A stretch of 64,000 nucleotides of DNA from Thalassomonas actiniarum. Lineage in GTDB: Bacteria; Pseudomonadota; Gammaproteobacteria; Enterobacterales; Alteromonadaceae. The translations under genes were made by a program, and so were the position numbers. The DNA is taken from the NCBI RefSeq assembly GCF_000948975.2, contig NZ_CP059735.1:5392603-5456602 (forward strand), written 5' to 3'. Of this stretch, positions 6,781-16,215 are shown piece after piece. The notes beneath the pieces are model-generated. The model had not been told where the DNA came from. It saw only the letters and a list, made by a program, of their open reading frames with translations, and did not search any database. Positions within the stretch are counted from its first letter, which is position 1; every line of letters begins with the position of its first letter.

Positions 6781-9700
6781 TTATTCTCGTTTTTCTCTTT
6801 CTTCGCGACGTTTTTTTGCACGCTCTTTATTTTCTTCCTTAGTTTTTTCTTTATGACATTTTCCTGCACATAATATTTGTCCATTTGTATCAGCATCATC
6901 TGCCCCCCCATCAGCCAAAGGCTCTATATGATCTGCTTGACCTTCATTATCAGGAACCTTCTCTCCCTTTTTACGTCTTTTTCCTTCTTGAACTTCTACA
7001 CCACACCCATCACAAACAAGGTCACCTTTATTTTTTTCTCGATTCTTATCTTTTACTTTTTGACCAAACTTACGGTCTCTCTTTCTTTTTTCGAGAGCCT
7101 TTTTTGTTCCTTCAACACCATGATAAGCAGCACCTATTGTAACGACTACTCCTGCAGCACAAGCAAGAGGTCCACCAGCACATGCAGCTAAAGCAGCATT
7201 ATTACCATCCGGATCGACATACTTATACGGATTATTTTTGGCATAAACATAGCGATTAAAGTTGTGAATATTAGTCATGTTCACAGGATCATTCGAGTAA
7301 AAACGACCTATCACGGGATCATAATACCGTGCCTGCATATAACTCAGCCCCAAGTCGGTATCAAATTTATGCCCGGTATAACCCACCTCGTCGTTGGCCG
7401 CTTCAATCGTTTCCCCAAAAGGCTTAAAGTTCATCACGCTGTTATAGTCGGCGTCATCGCTTTTGGTTACCACCCCGGTGCCTTGCTTGGCCACCAGCTT
7501 ATCCCCCAGGAAGATATAATTGATGCCGCCCTTATCGGTTTCCCGGTAAAGCAAACGGCCCGATTGGCTGTACAGGCTGTAGCTGGTGCCTTTGCTGTCG
7601 CTGGTTTTTATGCGGCGGTTATGGCCGTCGTACAGGTAGTCGTTGCTGCTGTTATCCTTGGTTGAGCGTGTCATCTGCCCGGCCAGGTTGTAGTCAAAAC
7701 TGCGCTTGCCGTTATCGGTAACATTACCTCGGCTGTTGTAGCTGCCGCTTTTTGCAAAGTCATAACCTTCGCTGCCGCTGCCGGTAACACTGCTTAACCG
7801 CATGTTGCTGTTATAGCCATAACTCAGGCTCGACGGGTTGAGTATACTGGTGTTGCTGTAGCTGCGGATATTACCTAAGCCGTCATAGCTTAAGGCGCTG
7901 CTGCCGATACCGGCGAGGTTACCTGTGGTGGCGGTTAACCGGTCCAGGCCGTCATACGTTAACGCACTCAGGCTGAAATTGCTGTCAACACCGTTGGTGA
8001 TGTGGGTAATGTTGTTGTTATTGTCATAACCATAACTCAGGCTGACCTTGCTGGTTGAGCCCAGGTAATCACGGATTTGTGACGGCAGCTGGCGGCTGTT
8101 GAGGGTGGTTTTATGATTAACGCCGTTGCCGTAGGTAAAACTGTTGATGCTGCCGCCCGGGTAGTAGCTTGCCCCGGGTTTAACAAAGTTATACACGGTA
8201 TCATCCGCCTGGGTCCAGGTGGCTTGTGTCGCCTGGCCAAAACCGTTGGGAGCAAAGTCTACCGCCAGTGCGTTACCGGGGTATTCAAGGCGGCTGAGGC
8301 TGCCTAAGGCATCATAACCATAGGCCAGGGTAAAGGTTTTGCCGTCGAGGGTCAGGCTTTCCTTATCGAGCAGGCGCTGGCTGTTATAGCTATACTCCTG
8401 GCGGAAACCGCCGCCGGTAATGGTTTTAATATCGCCGTTGTTGTTGACGGTATAGGTGCGTGTGGCCGTGCCGTCGCCGTAGCTGAGGCTGCGCTGGTTG
8501 CCGTGGTTGTCATAAGCAAAGCTGACTTTATCTTTGGCATCGGCGCTGGTGTTACAGCTGGTATTGCCGGTGGCGGTTTGGCCTTGTGCCTGCCACAGAA
8601 TTTCACCAACATCATTTAAGCTCATGACGGTGGTGCCGACATCATCACGTTTAATCTGGCATAAACGCTGGCGGCTGTCGTAGGCACGGTATTCTGTTTG
8701 GCTGATATCAAGCGCGCCGTTTTTACCGGCCTGGGTAATGGCGGTAACATTGCCGAACAGGTTCACCGCTAAAGTCGTGGTGACATTTTCCGGCGACGTA
8801 ATGGTCAGCGGCTGCTGATAGGCCGGTTCGCCATAGGCCAGGTAAGTTGTGGTGGTAGCGTTGCCGCGCCCGTCGGTGACCCGCTGCTTGTTATCGGCGA
8901 GGTAGTTAGTGGTGACTGTGCCGCCGTCGGTGATGGTTTGTGTTAGCTGGCGCTGCAGGCCGTCATAGGTAAAGCGGGTACCGGCGCTGCTGATTGTGGC
9001 AGTAGACGGGAACGACTGGAACGTCGGCTTGTTGTAGATGTTGTAGTTGCTGTTTTGATAAATCGTGCTGTTGCCGTCAGTTGTTTGTACCCGGGTCGGA
9101 CGGAATAAGCTGTCATAGGTGGTGGTTGTGGTCAGCCTGGCACTGTCGCTACAGGCGGTTTTGCCGGCATTTAAGGTACAGCGTTTGACCGTGCGCACCG
9201 GCTGGTTATTACTCAGGCCGCCGCTATAGCTCCAGCTCAGCAGGGTGTCAGCCCAGGCTGTGTCTACCGGGTCGATATAGGCAATGCGCCCTAACTTATC
9301 GTAGCCATAGTGGGTGGTGTTGCCTTCAAAGTCTTTGGTTTGAGTGACCCAGCCGTTGTCGTCGACGGTGCGCGATACTGAGATAGTACTGCTGCTATAG
9401 GGGGCGGGCAGGGTAATGGTTTGCGCCTGGCCGCGTTTATAGCTGCTAAAGCTTTGGTAGCGGTTGCCGCTGCCGCTTGTTAGCGCCCGGTTGTATTCGA
9501 TTTTTTTGATATTGCCGTCGCTGTGATAGGCCGAGTAGTACTTTTGCCAGGTGCCGAAGGATTTTTCATATTTGGGCAGCAAGGCATAGCTGGCATGGCT
9601 GTTGGGGTAGTACTCAATTTCACTGACCGTGGTGTAGCTGCTGTCGTCGCTGCTCAGTGCCGTGGTGGTCGGCTGGTTGATGAGCCAGCGCGTGGTATCG

Positions 9701-11886
9701 TGCATAAAGCCTTGTTTGCGATACTGTACCCGGCTGGCTGCTTCAAGCGAGTCGCCGATAAAGCTGACAGTTTTTTCTGCCTGGTAGTAGTCGTTAAATG
9801 CCTGGTATAAGGTCTGATAGGTGGTGGTCTCCTGTGCCCCGTTATCGGCATCGGCGGCAAAGATTTGCTGGCGCTCTTTTACCTTGTGTCTGACACATTC
9901 GGTTGCTTCACGGTTGGGCTGGTGCATTTGGTTGGAGCCGACGCAGGGGCCTTTTTCAAACTCGGGTAATACCCGCTTGAGCAGGGTGCTGCGGTCGGTA
10001 TCGTAATAGCTGGTGGCCAACGGGGCATTTTCCAGCCAGTCATAGCGGCGGCTGAAATAATGCCTGGTGCTGGAATTATCCGGGGCTTTGACACTGGTCC
10101 ATTTGATATCACCGGCATCTACGCCAGCAGGCAGAGAGAAAGGGGCCGTGGTAAAACCGGGTTTGGTTTCCCCTTCAAACGCGCCAAAATGGGCAGAATA
10201 GTTATAATCCCAGGTTGAGGTGGCGGCGCCCGGGATGGTCAGGGTTTTCTTATTCAGGGCGATGACGTTATAACAACGGGCATATAAATAAGAGTTGGTA
10301 TCCGGGTTGGGCTGCTCTTCCCCGATAATATGCTTGGGCACTTCGGTGCGGCCATGGCCGACCTGGGTGAGCCAGTATTGTCCCTTGGCCCCGTCCGGGT
10401 GGGTTATTTCAACATGGGGACCGGGAGCGCTGATAATGGCACCGCACATACTGGTCTTATCATAGAAGCTTTCGCTATAGTTTTCCGGACTCATCCTTGC
10501 CAGCAGACTATCGTTGATAATCCAGCTTTTATTATCAGGCCGGGTCACCTTGCTTAAACGCCTGTCGGTATAGTCATAACTCCAGGTACGGTTATTGGCG
10601 CTGATGGTTTTGATCACTGTGCCGCCTTCATAGCCGAAAGTGACATTACGGCCGTCATTGGCGCTGATTTTTGTTAACAGGGCGTTGCTGTTATAGTCAA
10701 AGGCTAACCAGTTGCCATGCTTATCTTCGATGCGGCTTACCAGCATATAGGTATTAACCAGGTCAAAGATGGTGCAATGCTGTATACATTGGCCGGTATC
10801 CGGATCCAGTACCGATACCGGGGCATTGGGCAGTGATGCCGGCGGTGTTAAATTAAGCTCGGCTTTACTGACAACTTTTGATGGGGTCAGGCGCAGTTGC
10901 TCAAAATAATAGCGGGTGCCGTCGGGGGTGGTGACTTTAAATCCTTCATAGCCGTTATTGCTGTCGGCAGGTGTGATGCAGTCTATTTTCCAGTTATTGG
11001 CGGTCACCCGGTAATGGGAGCCGTCACCTTCTGTTTTTTCCAAAATAGAGGTGCTGCCTTTTCCGGGAATATAAATGGTTTCTCCGCTCCAGTATTCACT
11101 GGCGGGCAAACTGGCCTTGCCACCGCCATCAGCCGAACTCGGGGTTAAGTAGCTGGTGCAGGCATCGCCGTCGTACCAGCCGCTGGGATAGCGATCCCTT
11201 GTTCTGTCTTTGGCCATAGTGGTGCTGATATGGGGTAAATCCAGGCTCCAGCTGCCAAATTCCCGCGGCGAGGCATAATGCATTTGCGCACCAGCCATTT
11301 TCCGGGCAATGCTGATGTCAGGGCCGTTACCTGGGAGTACCAAATCGGTTTGGGCGAAGCTTAATGCTCCTGTGCTTAAGTTTATTTGTTCGCCAATCAG
11401 ATCGCTGGTTTCCGGGGTCACTTCAAAATCGATCTTTAGGCGCTCCAACACATTAATGCCCTGTCCGATACGTTCCTGTCCGCTGTTGTCCGTTGGCAAC
11501 TCTCCTTCTTCTTCTGAAGTTGTTGGATCGAATACAACTGGCGGCAAAAGCTCGGTGAGCGGCGGTAAAAGCCCGGTGTTCGGCGCCATAACCGGCAGTG
11601 TTTCAGATAACGGCCGGTCAATGGTGACGTTTTCAATGACGGTCGCCATATCGACCGTGGCCGCCTGGCTGTGAACGGGCAGCGCCAGCAAAAACGCATA
11701 AGTCAGCTGGCCGAGCCATGTTATTTTCCTGTGTTGTCCATGAGGCTCCCGGGTTGGGGCATGGGCGCTTGTTTGTTTTTTTTGTCTCATCTGCTTACTT
11801 GGTATTGGCTGTAAATTGTCTTTATGGAGCGAGGCAGTGTCCTGTACGGATAATGCCCGGCTGTTGTTTGTGGTTAGTGTTTTCAT
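6781..11886 (-). CDS. Secreted Rhs protein with C-terminal HNH nuclease tip
   Basis: A 1701-residue Rhs/YD-repeat protein, expected to form a shell that encloses a toxic tip. The start chosen is the ATG at 11886, overlapping the preceding stop (TGATG); a GTG one codon earlier is possible. A polar, basic extension of ~54 residues precedes a hydrophobic segment ending 'LPVHSQAA', so this looks like a long Sec signal. YD repeats follow. The Rhs core closes with 'GLSYMQARYYDPVIGRFYSNDP' and 'NPYKYVDPDGN'. The last ~139 residues (bases 6781-7200) differ sharply, being AT-rich and lysine-rich, with a Cys-x2-Cys pair (~1625/1628), 'DHIEPLADGG' (~1652), 'NGQILC' and 'CHKEKT' (~1668-1682). This is an HNH, zinc-binding endonuclease pattern. 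No VgrG, PAAR or T6SS genes are nearby. The usual 'HTDxLGSPVAETD' element is absent where expected, between 'GDKLVAK' and 'FKPFGE'. Confidence 0.9.
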   Translation of the reverse strand: MKTLTTNNSRALSVQDTASLHKDNLQPIPSKQMRQKKQTSAHAPTREPHGQHRKITWLGQLTYAFLLALPVHSQAATVDMATVIENVTIDRPLSETLPVMAPNTGLLPPLTELLPPVVFDPTTSEEEGELPTDNSGQERIGQGINVLERLKIDFEVTPETSDLIGEQINLSTGALSFAQTDLVLPGNGPDISIARKMAGAQMHYASPREFGSWSLDLPHISTTMAKDRTRDRYPSGWYDGDACTSYLTPSSADGGGKASLPASEYWSGETIYIPGKGSTSILEKTEGDGSHYRVTANNWKIDCITPADSNNGYEGFKVTTPDGTRYYFEQLRLTPSKVVSKAELNLTPPASLPNAPVSVLDPDTGQCIQHCTIFDLVNTYMLVSRIEDKHGNWLAFDYNSNALLTKISANDGRNVTFGYEGGTVIKTISANNRTWSYDYTDRRLSKVTRPDNKSWIINDSLLARMSPENYSESFYDKTSMCGAIISAPGPHVEITHPDGAKGQYWLTQVGHGRTEVPKHIIGEEQPNPDTNSYLYARCYNVIALNKKTLTIPGAATSTWDYNYSAHFGAFEGETKPGFTTAPFSLPAGVDAGDIKWTSVKAPDNSSTRHYFSRRYDWLENAPLATSYYDTDRSTLLKRVLPEFEKGPCVGSNQMHQPNREATECVRHKVKERQQIFAADADNGAQETTTYQTLYQAFNDYYQAEKTVSFIGDSLEAASRVQYRKQGFMHDTTRWLINQPTTTALSSDDSSYTTVSEIEYYPNSHASYALLPKYEKSFGTWQKYYSAYHSDGNIKKIEYNRALTSGSGNRYQSFSSYKRGQAQTITLPAPYSSSTISVSRTVDDNGWVTQTKDFEGNTTHYGYDKLGRIAYIDPVDTAWADTLLSWSYSGGLSNNQPVRTVKRCTLNAGKTACSDSARLTTTTTYDSLFRPTRVQTTDGNSTIYQNSNYNIYNKPTFQSFPSTATISSAGTRFTYDGLQRQLTQTITDGGTVTTNYLADNKQRVTDGRGNATTTTYLAYGEPAYQQPLTITSPENVTTTLAVNLFGNVTAITQAGKNGALDISQTEYRAYDSRQRLCQIKRDDVGTTVMSLNDVGEILWQAQGQTATGNTSCNTSADAKDKVSFAYDNHGNQRSLSYGDGTATRTYTVNNNGDIKTITGGGFRQEYSYNSQRLLDKESLTLDGKTFTLAYGYDALGSLSRLEYPGNALAVDFAPNGFGQATQATWTQADDTVYNFVKPGASYYPGGSINSFTYGNGVNHKTTLNSRQLPSQIRDYLGSTSKVSLSYGYDNNNNITHITNGVDSNFSLSALTYDGLDRLTATTGNLAGIGSSALSYDGLGNIRSYSNTSILNPSSLSYGYNSNMRLSSVTGSGSEGYDFAKSGSYNSRGNVTDNGKRSFDYNLAGQMTRSTKDNSSNDYLYDGHNRRIKTSDSKGTSYSLYSQSGRLLYRETDKGGINYIFLGDKLVAKQGTGVVTKSDDADYNSVMNFKPFGETIEAANDEVGYTGHKFDTDLGLSYMQARYYDPVIGRFYSNDPVNMTNIHNFNRYVYAKNNPYKYVDPDGNNAALAACAGGPLACAAGVVVTIGAAYHGVEGTKKALEKRKRDRKFGQKVKDKNREKNKGDLVCDGCGVEVQEGKRRKKGEKVPDNEGQADHIEPLADGGADDADTNGQILCAGKCHKEKTKEENKERAKKRREEREKRE

Positions 11887-14789
11887 CACAGTACATTCCC
11901 CTGTTCATCGGTTTCGGCGACGGGGGAGCCTAAGTTGTCGGTGTGGATGAAAATAACGGCGGGGGATGCTTTTGCCGCTTTCACGTCAATACTAAAGGGG
12001 GGCAAATAGGCCCTGGACTTGCCGTCACTGACGGAAATACTGATATTGCTGAAAGTACCGATATTGCCGTCCGTCGGTGTGCCGCTTAATGTGCCGGTTG
12101 AGGCAGTAAAGCTTAACCAGGCCGGTTGGTTGCCAATGCTGAAAGTTAAGTTGTCGTTATCGCCATCGCTTGCCGTTGGTGTGAACTGGTAAGCTTCCCC
12201 CGGCGTTGCGGTATTGGCAGGTGTGCCGCCAATAACCGGAAGCTTGTTAGTTGGTGCGCTGACGGTGATATTGATGTCGTCGGTGGATGAATACGTCCCG
12301 TCATTGTCTTGGGTGCGATAATAAATGGTGTGGTTACCGGCAGATAAAGTACCAAAATTTCGACTGTAAGGACTGCTGTTGTCGACCTGCCAGCTGCCGG
12401 CATTAAGCTTAAATTCTACCTGGGCTATGCTGCCGTCGCTGTCGCTGGCACTGGCAGTAGCAATGACATTTTGGCTGGTCAGGTAACTGGCATTATTTGA
12501 GGGACTTAGCGCCCTGACGGTCGGCTTTTGGTTAGCTGTTACGGTAATATTACGGTACGCCGTTGTAGAGTAACCGCCAAGGTTATCCTTAGCACGATAG
12601 GCGATGGTATGGCTGCCAGCACTGAGGGGACCGAAGTTTTTGCTGTAAGGACTGCTGCTGTCGGCCTGCCAGCTGCCGGAGTCGAGTTTAAATTCCACCT
12701 GGGCGATGCTACCGTCGCTGTCGCTTGCACTGGCGCTGGCACTGATGCTTTGCGTGCTGAGGTAGCTGGCGTTATCCGAGGGCGTTAACGGACTGACAAC
12801 CGGTTTAATGTTTTGTATCGTAAAAGTCCTGCTCGGATAGGGACTGGTACTATAGCCGCCGTCATTATCTTTGGCGCGGTAATAAATGGTATGGCTGCCG
12901 ACGCTAAGCCTGCCGAAATTTTTACTGTACGGGCTGCTGCTGTCAACCTGCCAGCTGCCGGAGTCGAGTTTAAATTCCACCTGGGTCACGCTGCCGTCGC
13001 TGTCGCTGGCACTGGCGGAGGCGCTGATACTTTGATTGGACGGGTAACTGGCGTTATTCGAGGGGCTTGACGGGCTGACCACCGGCTTTTTATTCTCGAC
13101 GGTAACCGTTGTCGTGCCCCAGTCGCCGCAAGGCAATTGCGGATTACAGGCGCGGACATAAAAAGTGTAAGTGCCCGCCGTCGTCAGTGACGGGGTGGTT
13201 GCTCTGGTGGTGCTGCTGCCGCTGACGTGGTTCATGGTGGATTGCGAAATCACAGCGCCTGTGGGGGTTTTATATTTTCGCTCATAATAACCCCCCGTCC
13301 AGATAATACGGCTTGTGGTTGGCCAGGAAATGGTTGCGCTATTTCCCCTGGCAATAGTTGTCGGCGAAGCCGAAGGGCTGGCTCGATAAGGGGAGTCATA
13401 GGCATGTACCTTTTGCCAAGGGCTTAAACCGCTGCAAATATCCGCTTCAAAACAGGCATCATATTTTATATATTGATAGCCGTGTGTGCTTCTTAGGGTA
13501 ATTGCTTTTGTCCGCCCGGAGTAAAGGGCGCCGGCAAAGTCGTAACTGCGGTTATCATTACTGACATATACCTGGTAATACTGGCCGCTGCGTAAAGAAG
13601 GAAAAGTAACGGTGATTCTGCTGCCAATAGGCCAATAGGTACCGTTGACAACAGGTGCCGAGGTGGGGGTTGGCGGAGGGGTGCAATGCCCCTGGTCCGG
13701 AGCTATCCCGCAGGGCAGTTCGGGCTCGGTAAGTCTCTGCAAGCCGGGCGTGGCTTCGACCTTTGCATGGACGCCGTCTTTTTCTGCTTCACTCCCTTGC
13801 CAGGGCGCACAGGTTGTGCCAGTTCCCCCTTCGGCGGAAAAATACATTTGATCACAGATATTATCGATATCATCCGTATCTTCATTTGCGGCAGATAAAT
13901 GTATCTCCCCTTTTTCGTCTATGCCGCCGGGCATATTGTTTAAGCGGATAATATCTAAGGTATTGTCATGATTGGCATTGCCAACCCAGACATTAAAGTC
14001 ATTGCTGTTCCAGTCTTTTCCCTGCAATTTGTCACTGATTTTACGGCTTTGCTGTAAGTGCCCGGCCCCATTGGCCAACACCAGATAATGGGATTGGTGC
14101 TTTTTTTTCGCCAGGGCAAAGACATCATCTCTGCCGTCCTGATTGAAATCGCGGATGATGAGCTTTTCACTGCGTTTTTTCCCCCATTTGACGTTTTTGT
14201 CGATTTCCTGGGCGATAACGAGCTGGCCGCTGTCATCACTGTGCATCAGGTAATGCTGGTGTTTATCCTGCGACAAGGCCAATAAATCCTGCTTGCCGTC
14301 ACCGTTAAAGTCGCCGGGATAAAAGTCAAAATCCTGCTCTTTTGCCAGCCAGGGAAGTTCGGTTGCGCTATAACGCAGTGACGGTTCAAGGGAGAAGTCT
14401 ATGCCCTGGTCTGTGCCTGAGTACACCCATATTTGCTGCGCTTGGGGCAATACCAGTAAAACATCGTCATGGCCATCGCCGTTAAAATCTGCCGGGACAA
14501 ATTGTGTCTGTCCAACAAACCAGGACTGCTGGTTGATTAATGCGGGTAAGCGGGCCGGGATCGGTGCTGGCTCGTCACTTAATCCTGAGTTTTTTGTTCC
14601 CGGGAAAAAAAGCCCCGGCTGGTTTTCAGCTAACGGTTGCAGCAGTAAATCCCGAAGGCCGTCGCCGTTAATATCGACATGGTGGGGTTGATAGTCTTGT
14701 GCTTGCCAGTTGAACGGTTCCTGTGCGGCTAAAGCCGTGGGCAGAAAACACAGGCAACAGGGCAATATTTTTCTAAAAAGTTGACGCAT
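11886..14789 (-). CDS. Secreted FG-GAP/VCBS and Ig-like repeat protein, Rhs partner
   Basis: A 967-residue exported protein starting at the ATG at 14789 (AGGA before it), followed by a signal peptide ending 'LPTALAA'. About residues 25-290 hold five FG-GAP-like calcium motifs of the type DxNxDGxxD. A cysteine-containing linker and a fibronectin-like part follow. Three very similar Ig-like repeats come next ('SASASDSDGS...VEFKLDSGSWQ...SPYSKNFG'), then a 'putative Ig' domain ('TPGEAYQFTPTASDGDNDNLTF'). The final residues are HTDNLGSPVAETDEQGNVL and then the stop, a motif normally found inside Rhs proteins. The stop overlaps the Rhs start (TGATG), so translation is probably coupled. FG-GAP plus Rhs is the order seen in TcB/SpvB-like toxin proteins; here it is split into two genes. 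The partner role is inference. Confidence 0.85.
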   Translation of the reverse strand: MRQLFRKILPCCLCFLPTALAAQEPFNWQAQDYQPHHVDINGDGLRDLLLQPLAENQPGLFFPGTKNSGLSDEPAPIPARLPALINQQSWFVGQTQFVPADFNGDGHDDVLLVLPQAQQIWVYSGTDQGIDFSLEPSLRYSATELPWLAKEQDFDFYPGDFNGDGKQDLLALSQDKHQHYLMHSDDSGQLVIAQEIDKNVKWGKKRSEKLIIRDFNQDGRDDVFALAKKKHQSHYLVLANGAGHLQQSRKISDKLQGKDWNSNDFNVWVGNANHDNTLDIIRLNNMPGGIDEKGEIHLSAANEDTDDIDNICDQMYFSAEGGTGTTCAPWQGSEAEKDGVHAKVEATPGLQRLTEPELPCGIAPDQGHCTPPPTPTSAPVVNGTYWPIGSRITVTFPSLRSGQYYQVYVSNDNRSYDFAGALYSGRTKAITLRSTHGYQYIKYDACFEADICSGLSPWQKVHAYDSPYRASPSASPTTIARGNSATISWPTTSRIIWTGGYYERKYKTPTGAVISQSTMNHVSGSSTTRATTPSLTTAGTYTFYVRACNPQLPCGDWGTTTVTVENKKPVVSPSSPSNNASYPSNQSISASASASDSDGSVTQVEFKLDSGSWQVDSSSPYSKNFGRLSVGSHTIYYRAKDNDGGYSTSPYPSRTFTIQNIKPVVSPLTPSDNASYLSTQSISASASASDSDGSIAQVEFKLDSGSWQADSSSPYSKNFGPLSAGSHTIAYRAKDNLGGYSTTAYRNITVTANQKPTVRALSPSNNASYLTSQNVIATASASDSDGSIAQVEFKLNAGSWQVDNSSPYSRNFGTLSAGNHTIYYRTQDNDGTYSSTDDINITVSAPTNKLPVIGGTPANTATPGEAYQFTPTASDGDNDNLTFSIGNQPAWLSFTASTGTLSGTPTDGNIGTFSNISISVSDGKSRAYLPPFSIDVKAAKASPAVIFIHTDNLGSPVAETDEQGNVL
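12250..13090 (-). repeat. Three tandem Ig-like coding repeats
   Basis: Three units of about 250-280 bases within the FG-GAP protein gene share long blocks such as CTGCCGTCGCTGTCGCTGGCACTG and AAAATTT(C/T)(G/T)ACTGTA(A/C)GG. The third-position variation is low, so the duplication is recent or kept homogeneous by recombination. Repeat number may vary between strains. Confidence 0.75.
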
Positions 14790-14957
14790 AGTTATCCTGG
14801 AAAATAAAAAAGTAAAATCAGGGATAACGTGCATTTACTGCATACTCAACGAGTATAAACTGCCATTGTCCCTAACAGCTCAAGTTTATGTTTTTCAGCG
14901 CGTACGCTAACACAAACGAAAATAAAACATTAATTACAAGCAATTACAGCAAAGGTT

Positions 14958-15554
14958 TTAGCCGCAAGCTTTACTCGGTATCGGACCTGGAGTTGCCCTG
15001 CATTGTTTTTGCCGGGCTTTTTCAGGTAAGTTTGTTACCTTAGGCTTATGTGTTTTGTTCGCCCGGGCAGCTTCCAGCAAGCTCAGCTGGTGCCTCAGCA
15101 GCTCCAGCCACTTCTCACGGACGATAAAAACCTCACGGTCATCGGCCATTAAGTCGTCACGGCTAAAAGAGGAAAGAAATTTGTTGATAAACATCCATTC
15201 CACGGTCAGGTTGAGCCGGGCCGCTTTCAGCGGTAGCCCTTTCACCCTGACGGTTGGGTGGTATAAGTCGTCAATGGTATGTACCGGGGTAAATTTATTC
15301 CACTCCAATAGCGCCTCTCGATAGCTTTTTTGCGGCGTCATGCCTTTTGGACCCGGGCAGTTACATTGCGGCTTTTGGCAAACCATCAGATAACTGTTGT
15401 TATTGATCATTTTGACCTTGGGCAGGTGTCCGTTCACACAAGGCAATGCCTCAATTTTCAGTAATCTTTTACCTTTTGTACTGTTGGACACAATTGGCGC
15501 TGAAACCCCGGCTTTTATAAATCTTATATGATAAGGTTTTACTGACATTTGCAT
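14958..15554 (-). CDS. Hypothetical protein with a Lar-like zinc ribbon
   Basis: 198 residues, no signal peptide. Residues ~38-90 read 'LPCVNGHLPKV...YLMVCQKPQCNCPGP...SYREALLEWNKF'. The spacing of two Cys-containing knuckles followed by 'EA...WN' resembles Lar-type restriction-alleviation proteins and similar small zinc ribbons, although the first knuckle is C-x3-H rather than C-x2-C. The C-terminal half is helical, basic and unrecognised. The ATG at 15554 lacks a strong ribosome site; an in-frame ATG two codons on is equally possible. It lies upstream of the FG-GAP gene on the same strand, with ~170 bases between. The link to the Rhs locus is only positional. Confidence 0.6.
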   Translation of the reverse strand: MQMSVKPYHIRFIKAGVSAPIVSNSTKGKRLLKIEALPCVNGHLPKVKMINNNSYLMVCQKPQCNCPGPKGMTPQKSYREALLEWNKFTPVHTIDDLYHPTVRVKGLPLKAARLNLTVEWMFINKFLSSFSRDDLMADDREVFIVREKWLELLRHQLSLLEAARANKTHKPKVTNLPEKARQKQCRATPGPIPSKACG

Positions 15555-15897
15555 GATATCAGCCCTCCATCAACCAGCCTTGCCCGGGGTAATATTTTGA
15601 CTATACATGCTGTTTGTTGCCGGCTGTTCAGCCTATAAAATGCCCTTAGGGCTTGCTTCATCATTTTGTTTCATCCATAAATCTAATTTGCTGTAGCTTC
15701 AAAAACCTTTTAATTTAACAAACTCCCCCAACCCCGCCGGTTCAAACTTAATGACGGACATACAGGTATGTTTGCGGAGACACTATACAACTACGCATGT
15801 AAACATTTCTTATCATTACAAAAAAATAATTTAATGCGTGCTTTTGTGCTTTTTTGGCGATATATATGTAAAAAGGGATGGAATATAGGGAAATAAA
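15555..15897. other. Intergenic region with a palindrome, divergent promoters
   Basis: A 343-base gap between the Lar-like gene (minus) and the XRE regulator (plus). It contains ACATAC-AG-GTATGT (15758-15771), a near-perfect dyad of the kind bound by small XRE repressors. AT-rich sequence follows up to the XRE start. I see no RNA gene or coding relic. Confidence 0.5.
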
Positions 15898-16215
15898 ATG
15901 TTTAAGTTTGTCATGGGGGATGACTTACGGCGTATAAGACTAAATGCCGACCGCACCATGGAAGAAGTCGCAGACAAACTGGGCGTCAGCCGGGTAACCA
16001 TTGGAAAATGGGAAAACGGCATTGGCAGGCCGGATGTTAACCAATTTTTGGAGCTTTACGGTTTTTGCGGAAGGAACATCAAGCTTATATACGAAGAAAT
16101 TTTCTCCATTAGAGATGAATTTCAAATAAGGGATGAAGATGATAAAACTAAACGGGCTTCAAAACGAAAAAAGGGAAAGAAAAGAGCAAAAAGTGGGGAT
16201 AAACAAAAGCAATAG
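15898..16215 (+). CDS. XRE-family HTH transcriptional regulator
   Basis: 105 residues. Residues ~8-65 form a helix-turn-helix of the XRE/Cro type ('LRRIRLNADRTMEEVADKLGVSRVTIGKWENGIGRPD'), followed by a short linker and a very basic tail rich in Lys/Arg. The ribosome site GGGAA precedes the ATG at 15898; a second ATG at 15913 is possible. The 3' end overlaps a second small gene in another frame by about 77 bases. It probably controls its own locus, perhaps through the dyad at 15758-15771 (inference). Confidence 0.85.
   Translation: MFKFVMGDDLRRIRLNADRTMEEVADKLGVSRVTIGKWENGIGRPDVNQFLELYGFCGRNIKLIYEEIFSIRDEFQIRDEDDKTKRASKRKKGKKRAKSGDKQKQ

Noticed and set aside
16165-16200. A_AAA_AAG heptamer in frame near the end of the XRE gene, as a -1 frameshift site
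   Set aside because: A -1 shift gives only a few codons before a stop and does not enter the frame of the overlapping small gene, which is in the +1 frame. No stem-loop follows closely.
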